A stretch of 64,000 nt of DNA from Acetispira formosa (nom. nud.) (GCA_023525915.1 CP026657.1:1612001-1676000), one strand, 5' to 3'; positions 16,742-25,978 are shown, counted from the stretch's first letter. Numbers and translations are program-made. The notes: generated by a model from the letters alone, not told the origin.

Positions 16742-18778
16742 ATGCCGTCGGTTAACCAATATGGGCACCTGAACAGAGGCAAAAAAAGTGGTCAAGCTTG
16801 GAAATGGCTGATTGTCGGTCTGGTTTGCCTGTGGGGCCTTGGGGTGTGCGCCTGGAATACCGGCAGGATGGCCTCTTTATTCAGCTATCACGAGGCTCTG
16901 GGCAAACCGGCCTTCGTGGCTTTCGAACGCCCCTGGTATTGGCCCTGGAAGCTCCTGGAATGGGCCGGTGAATATCAGCAATACGAGGAAGTGACCAGGA
17001 TTGTAGACCAGACCTATTTGATGGGCGCCGGCATTCCCCTTGTTCTATTCCTCATTTATATGGCGTCACAACAGGGCCTGAAAGGCCGGGACGACCTTCA
17101 TGGCTCGGCTCGCTGGGCTGAGTTCAAAGATATTGAAGGTATGGGCTACCTCAAGCCGGAAGGCGTTTACGTCGGGGGCTGGTGGGACGGTAACAAGAAA
17201 ATCCATTATTACCTCCGGCACAACGGGCCAGAGCATGTGCTGTGCTTCGCGCCCACCCGCTCCGGTAAAGGCGTCGGGCTCATTCTGCCGACGCTCCTGG
17301 CCTGGCCTCATTCCTCCCTCGTACTCGACATTAAGGGAGAGAATTTCGCGCTCACGACGGGCTACTTGTCCAGTCTGGGCAATAAGATTCTGCGTTTCGA
17401 TCCATCTGATGCCGAAGGCGCTTCGGCGGCTTTCAATCCCCTGGAAGAAATCAGGCTGGATTCACCCATGAGCATCCCCGATGTTCAGCAGATCGCCAGC
17501 ATGGTCATGGACCCCAATGGCAAGGGCTTGGAAGACTATTGGAATAAAGCGGCCTTTGGTTTTTTCGGTGGAGCCGTCTTGCATTGCCTCGTTAAAACCC
17601 TTCATGAGCAAAAGCGGGCGGCCAGCCTCTACGATGTGGCCGTCATGTTGGAAGATCCCAGCCGCCCGGTCAAAGACGTTTTCGATGAAATGCTCAAGAT
17701 GGATCATGCGGCTCTTATGGCTGAAATGTTCCCCGAACTGGTCAAGAAAAATAAGGATAATCCTCTCGGCCAGGCAGCCCATGTCTATATTGCTTCGGCA
17801 GCGAGGGGGATGCTCTCCAAGGCTGAAAATGAAATGAGCGGCGTGGTCAACACGGCCACTTCCAACTTGGCTCTCTACAAAGACCCGGTGGTGGCCCAGA
17901 ATATATCCCGCTGTGACTTCCGGCTCAATGACCTGATGAATCATGAAGTGCCGGTGAATCTTTATATGGTTATCTCCCCAGCGGATATTGACCGGTTGCG
18001 ACCCCTCCTGAGGATTTTCGTGGCTCAACTTCTGGGCCGGATCACAGAAAAGATGGAATTTGAGGACGGGGCCAGCAAAGCCGGTTACAAACATCGGATG
18101 CTTTTGATGCTGGACGAGTTCACCTCTCTGGGCAAGCTTTCCATAGTTGAGCGGGCCATTGCCTACATGGCTGGCTACGGCTGCAAGGGTTATTTTATCG
18201 TCCAGGATACGAAACAATTGAACCAAGCCTATGGCGCGGACAACGCCATCATGGCCAACTGCCATATCCGCATCGCCTATGCTCCCAACCTCCCGGAAAC
18301 CGCCGAATATTTGAGTAAGATGGCCGGCACCACCACGGTCGTCGATAAAAAAGTTTCCATCTCCGGTGGCGGCGGCAAGGGCGGCAAATCCCGATCCACC
18401 AGTATTTCTGAAACTTCCCGGCCGCTTTTGACCCCGGACGAGTGTATGCGTCTGCCGGGCCTGTCCAAAGATTCTTCCGGCAACCCCGTTCCCGGCGACA
18501 TGCTTATTTTTACCGCCGGCAATCCTCCTATTTATGGCCGCCAGATTCTTTATTTCGTTGATCCGGTCTTTTCGACTCGTGCCAAGGTCAAAACCCCCGG
18601 CGTGGTTGAAGGCTGGAGCCGGGGTTTGTCAGATTCCCTCTATTTCTCAATGCCGCTTATCACCGACGGGCGATCAGAACACGTCGCTGGAAACAACGTG
18701 CCTAACGATACCTCAATTCACCCTGGCGCGATACAAGGAGGTTTTGCTGATGAATATAAAAGACTCCTGGATGCTTGA
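16742..18778 (+). CDS. traG: TraG, VirD4-type coupling protein
   Basis: This coupling ATPase links the relaxosome to the transfer channel. At 678 residues it is full length. It has two N-terminal membrane spans (about residues 20-42 and 95-115), Walker A APTRSGKGVGL (about 172-182) and Walker B MLLMLDEFTSLGK (about 452-464). The start ATG 16742 follows GGAGG; a longer frame from 16709 has no support. The stop lies inside traF (29-bp overlap). It appears intact, unlike traF and traI. Confidence 0.94.
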   Translation: MPSVNQYGHLNRGKKSGQAWKWLIVGLVCLWGLGVCAWNTGRMASLFSYHEALGKPAFVAFERPWYWPWKLLEWAGEYQQYEEVTRIVDQTYLMGAGIPLVLFLIYMASQQGLKGRDDLHGSARWAEFKDIEGMGYLKPEGVYVGGWWDGNKKIHYYLRHNGPEHVLCFAPTRSGKGVGLILPTLLAWPHSSLVLDIKGENFALTTGYLSSLGNKILRFDPSDAEGASAAFNPLEEIRLDSPMSIPDVQQIASMVMDPNGKGLEDYWNKAAFGFFGGAVLHCLVKTLHEQKRAASLYDVAVMLEDPSRPVKDVFDEMLKMDHAALMAEMFPELVKKNKDNPLGQAAHVYIASAARGMLSKAENEMSGVVNTATSNLALYKDPVVAQNISRCDFRLNDLMNHEVPVNLYMVISPADIDRLRPLLRIFVAQLLGRITEKMEFEDGASKAGYKHRMLLMLDEFTSLGKLSIVERAIAYMAGYGCKGYFIVQDTKQLNQAYGADNAIMANCHIRIAYAPNLPETAEYLSKMAGTTTVVDKKVSISGGGGKGGKSRSTSISETSRPLLTPDECMRLPGLSKDSSGNPVPGDMLIFTAGNPPIYGRQILYFVDPVFSTRAKVKTPGVVEGWSRGLSDSLYFSMPLITDGRSEHVAGNNVPNDTSIHPGAIQGGFADEYKRLLDA

Positions 18779-19457
18779 GGTCGGCTTGTTGCTGATCGAC
18801 CTTATGGTCATTCTTCTGATAGCCGCCTGGATATTCGGTTTTCGGGTGAACATCACCCCGTCACTACCGGAAGGTATCTATCAATTTTCTTCGGAAGACA
18901 TTGAGCGCAACGACTTGGTGGCTTTCTGCCTGGAACCTGACAACCCTTTTTCACCTTTGGCGAGTGAACGAGGCTACCTGGGGCCAGGTGGCTGTCAAAG
19001 CGGTTTGCGTCCGCTTTTGAAACATCTGGTCGGACTGCCCAGTGACCATCTGTTTATCTCCGATGATGGATTGATCCTGAATGGAATTGTATTGACCGGC
19101 TCGGGACGCCCTGGCCGTGACCGACAAGGGCGGGAACTGCCTATCTCATTGCTTAGAGAAGGAACCATTTCTGACGGGCAAGCTGGCCTGGAACATCTGG
19201 GCCGGGCCACGGCCACCGGCGTTGATCGTTTGATTGTGGTGGTGGAGCCGGGAAAAAGATCGGTAGGCACGGCCAGAGTGGTCAAAAAGTTGGCCGCTGA
19301 CATCGGCTTGAACAGAGTGTCGGTGGTCGGCAATAAAATCCGCAACCAAAGTGACGAGGATTTTCTGCGGCGGGAGTTAGATGGTCTGGACTTGCTGGGC
19401 TTCATCCCTTACGCCGACTCGGTCGTCGACGCCGACCGCAATGGAGCTTCAGTTTAG
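18750..19457 (+). pseudogene. traF (N-terminal part) fused in frame to the 3' end of cooC
   Basis: Residues 1 to about 144 are TraF, the signal-peptidase-like pilin maturase: one membrane span, the catalytic Ser motif NITPSLPEGIY, the Lys region LLKHLVGLPSDH, then LPISLLREGTISDGQ. From about 19182 the reading frame continues without a break into the C-terminal 91 residues of CooC, the MinD-like ATPase that helps load nickel into CO dehydrogenase (AGLEHLGRATATGVD, LIVVVEPGKRSV, VVGNKIRN). The TraF C-terminal motif (usual S-x-D-S-R-Y-F-G-P) and the CooC P-loop are both missing. The join marks the border between conjugation genes and cargo. AAGGAGG precedes ATG 18750. Both halves are probably non-functional. 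Confidence 0.82.
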
Positions 19458-19583
19458 AAAGCCGCCCCAGAAGCGGCCGAGGCTGTCAGGGTTATATATC
19501 AAAAGCTGATTCACTAACTCGACTGACAATCGCCGCCGAGTCAAAAACCCGGCGGCTTAAAATATAGCTCGGAAGTGTGCATC

Positions 19584-20525
19584 ATGGACTTCAAGGTACC
19601 TTAAACCAAATATTACGGCCAAATCCACACCGTCTGCCTGGGCGATGACCGGTTGCCCATTGGCGGGCAGCGTTCTTTATATCTGCATGACTTTGAAGGG
19701 CGGAATCCATACCCACCTCGATTTTCTTTGGATGTTTGGGATTATGACCCTATAGAGGATTGGCCGGAAGCTTTACTGACGGTCTACCAGGATGTACGTC
19801 ATGACACTGGCTTATGGACTAAAAAGCGCCTTGACTACGGGGCTGATTTGGTGACCCTGCATTTAAAGAGCACCAGCCCTAACAACCAGGACTTGGGGGC
19901 CGATCAGGCGGTCAAAAGTGTACGCCGGGTTCTTGAAGAGATAAATGCACCTTTGATTGTCATGGGCGTTGACCATACCAACAAAGATGTCGAGACCTTG
20001 TCGGCGGTGGCTGAGGAGTTTAGCGGCCGCAATTTGGCGCTGGGGCCGGTGACCTCACGCAATTACAAACGTCTGGGGGCGCAGGCCATAGCGCACGGTC
20101 ACTCGGTGATCGCGCTTTCGCCGACAGATTTCAACTTGGCCAAGCAATTGAATATTTTGCTTTACGGTATGGGTATGCCCAAAGACCGCATCATTATGGA
20201 CCCGACCGCCGCCGCCCTGGGCTATGGTATGGAATATTGTTACACGGTTATGGAGCAGTTGCAAATCGCCGCCCTGGTGGTTGATGATCAGGATGCCCAG
20301 CATCCTATGATCAGCTTCTTCGGCGAGGATGTCTGGAAAACCAAAGAAGCCGCAAGGATGATTGATACATCTAACAGATCTGGTGAAAAAATCAGTCAAG
20401 GGATAACTCTGGAAGCCACCGAAGCCATCACCATGATCTTGGCTGGAGCCTCGATTCTCTCAATGCGACACCCGAAGGCTTTAAAAACAGCCAAATCTTT
20501 TTTGAGGCAATTTAACGATTTTTAA
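19584..20525 (+). pseudogene. acsD: acsD/cdhD (corrinoid Fe-S protein small subunit) with early stop codon
   Basis: The frame from ATG 19584 reads as the small (delta) subunit of the corrinoid iron-sulfur protein of the Wood-Ljungdahl pathway: YYGQIHTVCLGDD, then LPIGGQRSLYLHDFEG, then the TIM-barrel body (VTLHLKSTSP, IMDPTAAALGYGMEY). Codon 7 is TAA (19602-19604) where the family has Lys, so a single A-to-T change in AAA would explain it. The rest of the frame (313 codons) is open. Restart at a later codon, such as TTG 19653, would lose about 23 residues. It follows the cooC fragment, so the two came in as one piece of an acs cluster. It may be silent or give a shortened protein. Confidence 0.8.
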
Positions 20526-20700
20526 CCCCATCATTTAAGATATCAGTATTTTACATAGACATGATTTTTTAGAGCCAGCCAGGCTCGCCCCACTCTAATG
20601 TATTTTGAGTGCCAGAATCAGGCACGCGCAACAACCGTTGTAATCTCCCGCTCTGACCATTGAGGAAGTGGTTGCCGCTGTGGAAACCCGTCAATTCTGG

Positions 20701-20900
20701 TCATGGACTTATTATAATGGACTTATTATAATAGATGACGACCCCTTTGGCATCGGAGATAAAGACGCCCAAGGGAAAGGAATCCAATATACATTCAAGG
20801 GTGCATAGGCTGGAGCCAAAAAAAATCGGCCAGAGGAAGCTTGACCCACTCCAGGTAGGAGACGGGGTTGGCAAAAAATTCATCCATGTCCAGACTCATA
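20701..20900 (-). pseudogene. frameshifted N-terminal fragment of a PAS-domain regulator
   Basis: On the minus strand one frame reads MDEFFANPVSYLEWVKLPLA. After a shift, another frame continues as LECILDSFPLGVFISDAKG and VVIYYNKS, which is the start of a PAS domain as found in sigma-54-dependent regulators. The frame then ends in the tandem repeat at 20703-20730. Only the first ~60 codons remain. Such regulators often stand divergently upstream of amine-degradation operons, so it may be a lost former regulator of the cargo. Confidence 0.5.
20703..20730. repeat. 14-bp tandem duplication
   Basis: ATGGACTTATTATA occurs twice in a row. It cuts off the PAS fragment on the minus strand. The rest of the 20526-21143 gap shows no further gene. 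Confidence 0.7.
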
Positions 20901-21143
20901 TTTTGTCCTTCTGGTACGTTTATTTTGCCTCTAATTGTAGGCGTTTGATTCACCATCTGTCAACTGTCGGGGAACATCCGGATTTAATGTATGTTATAAA
21001 TTTTGGGCGTTGATCTCTCCCCTGGCTGTAATTTTGCCAATCATCTGGTCAGTGGCAATGATTTCGGAAAAAATTTGAACGTCGGCAATTATCCGGCTTG
21101 GTTTTGTTCGGCCTAACGCCGCAGTACACTTTTAGGAGTTTTT

Positions 21144-21992
21144 ATGAAGTCCACAACTAAAACCACTTTGGGAGTAGTAGGGTACGGAGTCATGGGCGCG
21201 GCCATAGGCCGGTGTTATGCCCGGTCTGACGAGTTGCAAGAGCGATTCACTTTAAACATCCTGGCCAGGAAGCCGCCGGAAAACGAGCGGGGCGATCGGC
21301 CTTTCAATTTTGCCTCTTCACTGGAAGAATTGGCCGTAAAGTCAGACATTATCATCATTGCCGTGCGGACTGAGCAGGTCAAACAAGCGGTTCTGGATAT
21401 CGGTCAATATTTGCCGGCCGACACTCCTGACAAGTCCCGGCTGGTTATATCTCTGGCCACTGGAGTGCCCATTTCGGTCATCGATGAAGCGGGCCAGGGG
21501 AAACTGGCGGTAGCCAGAGTGATGCCCAATGTTTTGCTGGAAGTGAACAGGGGCATCTTCGGGCTATGCGCGGAGAAAAATCTGTCAGACGCCCATAAAG
21601 AAATGATTCATTTTCTGTTCGACCGGCTCGGTACGGTAATCGAGCTGGACGAAGCGCAGATGAATAACTTTACCGGGCTGGCCGGTTGCGGGCCGGGCTT
21701 TCTTTTTTATATTATGGACGCTTTCATTGAGGCCGGGGTCAGTATCGGCCTGACCAGAGAGGCTTCCCGAAGCATCGCCATCGGCCTGATGGGCGGTTGC
21801 GCGGAATTGGCTTCGAGCACCGGCCGCCATCCGGCCATACTTCGCGAGCAGGGCATTTCACCCGCCGGCATGACCATAACCGGCATAAACCATCTTGATC
21901 GGTGTGGAGTGCGCGGACACATCATTGACGGCGTTAAAACCGCTTATGAGCATGGCAAAGTGATGGATCAGGACACAGTGTCCGGCACGTGA
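21144..21992 (+). CDS. pyrroline-5-carboxylate reductase family protein (first copy)
   Basis: This 282-residue protein has an N-terminal Rossmann fold with the dinucleotide motif GVVGYGVMGAAI (residues 10-21) and a C-terminal ProC dimerisation domain (GCGPGFLFYIMDAFIEAGVSIGL...AILREQGISPAGMTITGINHLD). ProC reduces pyrroline-5-carboxylate to proline; family members also reduce other cyclic imines. AGGAG precedes the ATG. It is only distantly similar to the second copy 44 bp downstream. In the cargo it may act on a cyclic imine formed from a betaine-derived ring amino acid rather than in proline synthesis. Confidence 0.82.
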   Translation: MKSTTKTTLGVVGYGVMGAAIGRCYARSDELQERFTLNILARKPPENERGDRPFNFASSLEELAVKSDIIIIAVRTEQVKQAVLDIGQYLPADTPDKSRLVISLATGVPISVIDEAGQGKLAVARVMPNVLLEVNRGIFGLCAEKNLSDAHKEMIHFLFDRLGTVIELDEAQMNNFTGLAGCGPGFLFYIMDAFIEAGVSIGLTREASRSIAIGLMGGCAELASSTGRHPAILREQGISPAGMTITGINHLDRCGVRGHIIDGVKTAYEHGKVMDQDTVSGT

Positions 21993-22036
21993 AAATTAAT
22001 TGTTACAAAGACTTGGACAAAGAAAGGGCTAAATAA

Positions 22037-22843
22037 ATGAGTACGGCAATTGGATTTATCGGCGGGGGCAACATTACCCGGGCTATTCTTTCGGGGGTGG
22101 CCGGGAGCGGTCTTTACGAAACGAAACTGGTCGGCATTTTTGATATAGCACAGAATGTGCGGGAGGATTACGCGTCGGGCGGCTATGTGACTTATGACTC
22201 GATTGAAGACCTGGTCAAAGCTTCTTCAGTAGTGGTCGTGGCGGTGACGCCCCAGGTGATTGATTCAATCATTGCTCAGATAAAAAGCGGGCTGATGGCC
22301 TCCACCGTTCTCCTGTCCGTGGTTGCGGGTATAAGCACCCAGTGGTACCGGGAGCGGTTGGGACAGGATTGTAAGGTGGTGCGATGCATGCCCACTTTGA
22401 CCGCCCATGTGGGCCTGGGCTCTTTCGCGGTGGCGCGGGCCGAGACCGTGTTGGATACCGATTATAAGGAAGTGGACCGCTTTCTGTCGAGTTGCGGAGT
22501 TATTGAGGAAATACCGGAAGACCTTATGTGTGAAGTTGTTTCCTTAAATGGTTCCGCGCCGGGTTATTTTTACCATATGACTCGGGTGGTGGTGGCCGAA
22601 GCTGTGCGCATGGGTTTTGATCAGCATACCGCCTTGCGGCTTTTTGCCCAAACCATGAAGGGCAGCGCGGAAACGCTTTTAAGCTCGGGCTTGAGCGCGG
22701 AAGAACTGGAAGGCAAGCTCCGCCTGGCCGGCGGCACGACCGTGGCGGCCCTGGAAAAGATGGAAGAACTCGGCTTTGACCGCTGCCTTCAAGAAGGCTT
22801 AAGGGCTTGTGTCAAACGTTGCGTTGAACTTGGAAAATTTTGA
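22037..22843 (+). CDS. pyrroline-5-carboxylate reductase family protein (second copy)
   Basis: The 268 residues have the nucleotide-binding motif GFIGGGNITRAIL (residues 6-18) and the ProC C-terminal domain (SLNGSAPGYFYHMTRVVVAEAVRMGF, then LRLAGGTTVAALEKME), where the Pro-Gly-Gly-Thr-Thr core of ProC is partly kept as AGGTT. The gene follows the first ProC-like gene and precedes a truncated ridA, all on one strand. Two different ProC-like enzymes in tandem suggest two imine substrates or the two directions of a ring conversion. The true substrate is unknown. Confidence 0.82.
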   Translation: MSTAIGFIGGGNITRAILSGVAGSGLYETKLVGIFDIAQNVREDYASGGYVTYDSIEDLVKASSVVVVAVTPQVIDSIIAQIKSGLMASTVLLSVVAGISTQWYRERLGQDCKVVRCMPTLTAHVGLGSFAVARAETVLDTDYKEVDRFLSSCGVIEEIPEDLMCEVVSLNGSAPGYFYHMTRVVVAEAVRMGFDQHTALRLFAQTMKGSAETLLSSGLSAEELEGKLRLAGGTTVAALEKMEELGFDRCLQEGLRACVKRCVELGKF

Positions 22844-22856
22844 AGGAGATTTGATT

Positions 22857-22967
22857 ATGAAAGAAATAATCAGTACCGACAAGGCTCCGGCCGCTGTCGG
22901 CCCTTACTCTCAGGGCGTAAAAGCGGGTGGAATGGTTTATGTCTTGGCCTTGCTCGCCCTTGATTGA
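22857..22967 (+). pseudogene. truncated ridA (N-terminal 28 residues only)
   Basis: GAAGGAG precedes ATG 22857. The product starts like RidA (IISTDKAPAAVGPYSQGVK...GGMVYV), then departs from the family and stops after 36 codons. RidA hydrolyses reactive enamine/imine intermediates. A complete ridA is present in the cargo at 39603-39983, so this is the leftover of a second copy, cut at about 22944. Confidence 0.75.
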
Positions 22968-22973
22968 ATAGAC

Positions 22974-22994
22974 AAGGCCGGAACTTCCGGCCTT
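22974..22994. terminator. short hairpin after the ridA fragment
   Basis: AAGGCCGGAA and its exact complement are separated by one base, followed by TTT. It may end the proC transcript on the plus strand or the HU-like remnant on the minus strand. Confidence 0.5.
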
Positions 22995-23093
22995 TCGCCA
23001 CACCAGGCCCTCATTTACTTATGATGGCCTGCTTCCACCAAAAGATCTGCCTCGGCCTGCGTGCTCTTGATTCCCATTTTCCCTGCCTTTCGT

Positions 23094-23195
23094 TTATTCC
23101 AGTCGTTCAACAACCTCATTTAAAAAAGTGTCAAGCTCTTTGGACGCGGCCGCTTTGGTAAGCCCGCTTTCCTCCGCCAGCTTGACGACTCTCAT
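23094..23195 (-). pseudogene. fragment resembling the N-terminus of an HU-type protein
   Basis: A 33-residue frame (VVKLAEESGLTKAAASKELD, then TFLNEVVERLE) matches the helix-turn-helix start of HU/IHF-like DNA-binding proteins. It stops where the beta-arm region should begin. There is no clear ribosome-binding site. It is probably a gene remnant next to the ridA fragment. Confidence 0.4.
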
Positions 23196-23324
23196 ATGGG
23201 CACCCTTTCCAAATTTCTTCCAATCATTCTGCCAAACAATGCAATAAACGTCTTATAAATCGCAATTATTATCCACAAACATTCATATTATGAAATGAAT
23301 CGCCATAATATTGAAATTTATCTC

Positions 23325-23353
23325 TTGACTTATGGAATGTATCAAATTATGAT
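23325..23353 (+). promoter_or_regulatory. promoter of the first cargo operon
   Basis: TTGACT (23325-23330), a 17-bp spacer and TATGAT (23348-23353) make a good sigma-70 promoter about 250 bp before the oxidoreductase genes. The geometry equals that of the promoter at 35824-35852. The surrounding 400 bp are AT-rich and hold no gene other than the HU fragment. Confidence 0.7.
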
Positions 23354-23358
23354 TAGGC

Positions 23359-23400
23359 ATCGTTTCAACATTAAGTAAATTTCAAGATATATTTTGAACC
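23359..23400 (+). promoter_or_regulatory. operator-like site, probably for the IclR protein
   Basis: ATCGTTTCAACA starts exactly 5 bp after the -10 box, as in the second cargo promoter. The other arm (around 23391-23400, TTTTGAACC) is degenerate. The shared half-site is ATCGTTTCA. Downstream are further TTTCA and TTATGAAG stretches. Confidence 0.5.
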
Positions 23401-23601
23401 ACACCTTTCACATTATGAAGCTAGCCAAATTTAAAGGCTAAAAGCGGTGATCTTTAAGGTGCGTTGACTGCCGGTCCCGGTCAAGGGAGGCCTAGCCATC
23501 GAAAAAGCGTTAATTTGTCCTAAACCCATTAGCGCCGCTCATGCGGTTGTGATGGAATATGGTTTCTTCTGGAGAAACTGCTTAAAAGAGAGAGTGTTCT
23601 T

Positions 23602-24669
23602 ATGTCGTCAGAAACCTTGTTTTTAAAAAATGCGGAAACCTTTGCCGAGAGCATGGTTCGCTGCGGGGTGCGTTATCATTTCGCCTATCCCATTACCCCG
23701 GCCACCGACGTTATGAAACATGCGGCGGTGATACTGCCTAAATACGGCGGCCGGATGATTCAAATGGAAAGCGAGTTGGCCGTGTCCAACGCCCTTTCGG
23801 GCTGCGCCTGCACTGGCAAGTTGGGGGCGACCTCATCGTCCGGGCCGGGTATGAGCCTGATGCAGGAGGCTATATCTTTCATGTGCGCGGCCGAGCTTCC
23901 GGCCATCATGTTCGATTCAATGCGCGTCGGGCCCGGAGACGGCGACATCATCGGCGCCCAAAGCACCTATTTCCAGGCCACGCGCGGCGGAGGACACGGT
24001 GATTACCGCACCATCGTTCTGGCCCCGTATTCCGGTCAAAGCATCGTTGACCTGATGCCTGAGGCCGTGCGCCTGACCTATCAGTACCGTAACCCCGTGC
24101 TGTTTGTTCTGGACGGCGTCACCAGCCAGATGACCGAAACCGCGACTTTCCCCGAGCCGCACGATTACTCGGCTGATTTCGACACTTCGGGCTGGCGCTA
24201 CACCGGCACCAAAGATCATCCCAAGCGCTTTGTGGTCACCGGCAGCTATTCTCATAATCAGGGTTATGAGATGAACGAGCGCCTCCGGGCCAAATATGAA
24301 AAGATCAAAGAAAATGAGCAGCGCTGGGAAAGCGCACAGGTGGAAGACGCGGAGCTTATTGTGGTGGCCTTCGGCATCCACGGCCGCATGGCCACCGAAC
24401 TGGTCAGCCGCCTCCGGGCCGAGGGCCGCAAAGTCGGGGCCATCAACCCCATCACCCTGTGGCCTTACCCGGACAAGGCCTTTGAACAACTGCCCCAAAG
24501 CCTGAAAAACATTTTAGTGGTGGAAATGAACCACGGGCAGATGCTCGACGACGTGCGGCTGGCGGTAAACGGACGTGTGCCCGTCCACTTCTTGGGCAAA
24601 ACCGGCGGCGATACCCCCCTTTGCACGCTCAGGGAAATGGAAACCAAAGCCCTGGAAATCTTAGGCTGA
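23602..24669 (+). CDS. 2-oxoacid:ferredoxin oxidoreductase, alpha subunit (VorB/KorA type)
   Basis: This 355-residue alpha subunit combines the pyrimidine-binding domain (YPITPATDVMKH, GRMIQMESELAVSNALSGCACTG, ATSSSGPGMSLMQEAISF) with a C-terminal transketolase-like domain. With the beta, gamma and ferredoxin subunits that follow, it would oxidise a 2-oxoacid with CoA to an acyl-CoA, reducing ferredoxin, in the cytoplasm. The subunit split alpha-beta-gamma-delta matches the Vor/Kor form. It is the first gene after the cargo promoter. Substrate choice cannot be read from the sequence. Confidence 0.88.
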   Translation: MSSETLFLKNAETFAESMVRCGVRYHFAYPITPATDVMKHAAVILPKYGGRMIQMESELAVSNALSGCACTGKLGATSSSGPGMSLMQEAISFMCAAELPAIMFDSMRVGPGDGDIIGAQSTYFQATRGGGHGDYRTIVLAPYSGQSIVDLMPEAVRLTYQYRNPVLFVLDGVTSQMTETATFPEPHDYSADFDTSGWRYTGTKDHPKRFVVTGSYSHNQGYEMNERLRAKYEKIKENEQRWESAQVEDAELIVVAFGIHGRMATELVSRLRAEGRKVGAINPITLWPYPDKAFEQLPQSLKNILVVEMNHGQMLDDVRLAVNGRVPVHFLGKTGGDTPLCTLREMETKALEILG

Positions 24670-24682
24670 GGGAGGAGAGGTC

Positions 24683-25441
24683 ATGGAAAACGCAATGGAA
24701 AATTTATCATCAAAATACGGCAAAACTTTGATGCTCGACAAGCTTTTCAGCTACTGCCCCGGCTGCGGCCACGGCATCGTCACCCGTCTGGTGGCCGAAG
24801 CCATAGAAGCCATGGGCTTGAGAGAAAAGGCGGTCAGCGTGGTGGGCATCGGCTGTGGCGGTTTTTCTCACCATTATATGGACATTGACGCCATTGAGGC
24901 CACCCACGGGCGCTCAACATCAACGGCCACCGGGTTTAAGCTGGCCTCGCCTGAAAATTTCGTCTTCACCTATCAAGGCGACGGCGACATGAGCGCCATC
25001 GGCCTGGCCGATCTCCTTCACGCGGCCAATAAGGGCGTACCGATTACGGCCCTTATGATCAACAATACCGTCTTCGGCATGACCGGCGGCCAAATGTCCC
25101 CGGCCACGCTGGAAGGGCAGGTGACCGCCACGACCCCCAATGGGCGCGACCCCAAACTTCACGGCTACCCCATCTTGGTGCCGGAAATGATGCGGGCCAT
25201 GCAGGGCGTAAAATATTTGGCCCGCGAATCAGTGGCCGATGCTCCGGCCATTCGCAAAGCCGGCAAAAGTATCCGCCGCGCCTTTGAGTGCCAGGAGAAG
25301 AACCAGGGCTTCGCCTTCATTGAGTTCATCGTGCCTTGCCCCACGGGTTTGAAAAAGAGCGTTAAGGATTCTTACGCCTGGTGCAAAGACCAAATGGTCG
25401 ACTACTTTAAACCTCAAGTTTTTAAAGATGAAGTGGAGTGA
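24683..25441 (+). CDS. 2-oxoacid:ferredoxin oxidoreductase, beta (TPP-binding) subunit
   Basis: The 252-residue thiamine-diphosphate-binding subunit starts with the cluster motif CPGCGHG (about residues 24-30). It keeps the TPP/Mg motif QGDGDMSAIG followed by LMINNTVFGMTGGQMSP. All key residues are in place, in contrast to the KorB copy at 52113-52982. GGAGG precedes the ATG. The stop codon is 3 bases from the start of the gamma gene. Confidence 0.9.
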   Translation: MENAMENLSSKYGKTLMLDKLFSYCPGCGHGIVTRLVAEAIEAMGLREKAVSVVGIGCGGFSHHYMDIDAIEATHGRSTSTATGFKLASPENFVFTYQGDGDMSAIGLADLLHAANKGVPITALMINNTVFGMTGGQMSPATLEGQVTATTPNGRDPKLHGYPILVPEMMRAMQGVKYLARESVADAPAIRKAGKSIRRAFECQEKNQGFAFIEFIVPCPTGLKKSVKDSYAWCKDQMVDYFKPQVFKDEVE

Positions 25442-25444
25442 GGC

Positions 25445-25978
25445 ATGCAGTTCAAATGTGTTTTTTCAGGATCGGGCGGCCAGGGCTCAGCGCTGATCGC
25501 CAAGCTCGTTTGTCAGGCCGGCATCGCCGACAATCTTAAAGTTCTGATGACCCAGACTTATGGCATTGAACAGCGCGGCGGCGATTCCACGGCCTTCGTC
25601 ATAATCTCCGATGCGCCCATCGGTAACCCCTTGGTGGAAGGCGACGCCAACCTGGGCATCGCTCTCAGTCCTTCCACTTACGATTTGTGCCTGGCCAACA
25701 TGGGGCCGGGGGGGCGCTTGTTCTACAATTCGTCGCTTATTACTGAAAAACCCGTGCCCGACCTGGAACAGACGGCGGTGGCCGCATCCGACCTGGCCAT
25801 CAGCGCCGGCGGTTCGCCTCGAGGCTTGAACCTGGTCATGCTGGGGGCAGCCGTGGCCGGAACCGGCTTTCTTAAGAAAGAAACCGTGGAAAAAGTCCTG
25901 ACCGACAGTCTGGGCCACAAGAAACCGGAACTTTTGGAAAGCAACCTGGCCTCCTTTAAGGCCGGTTTGGCGGTTTGA
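25445..25978 (+). CDS. 2-oxoacid:ferredoxin oxidoreductase, gamma subunit
   Basis: This 177-residue gamma subunit has the family opening FSGSGGQGSALIAKLVCQAG and the TYGIEQRGGDSTAFVIIS stretch typical of the CoA-binding side of these enzymes. It lies in the alpha-beta-gamma-ferredoxin block with 3-9 bp spacings, so the four genes are clearly one transcription unit. Confidence 0.9.
   Translation: MQFKCVFSGSGGQGSALIAKLVCQAGIADNLKVLMTQTYGIEQRGGDSTAFVIISDAPIGNPLVEGDANLGIALSPSTYDLCLANMGPGGRLFYNSSLITEKPVPDLEQTAVAASDLAISAGGSPRGLNLVMLGAAVAGTGFLKKETVEKVLTDSLGHKKPELLESNLASFKAGLAV

Noticed and set aside
20735..21013. 92-aa plus-strand frame before the first proC-like gene
   Set aside because: It is antisense to the PAS-regulator remnant, which explains the sequence better.
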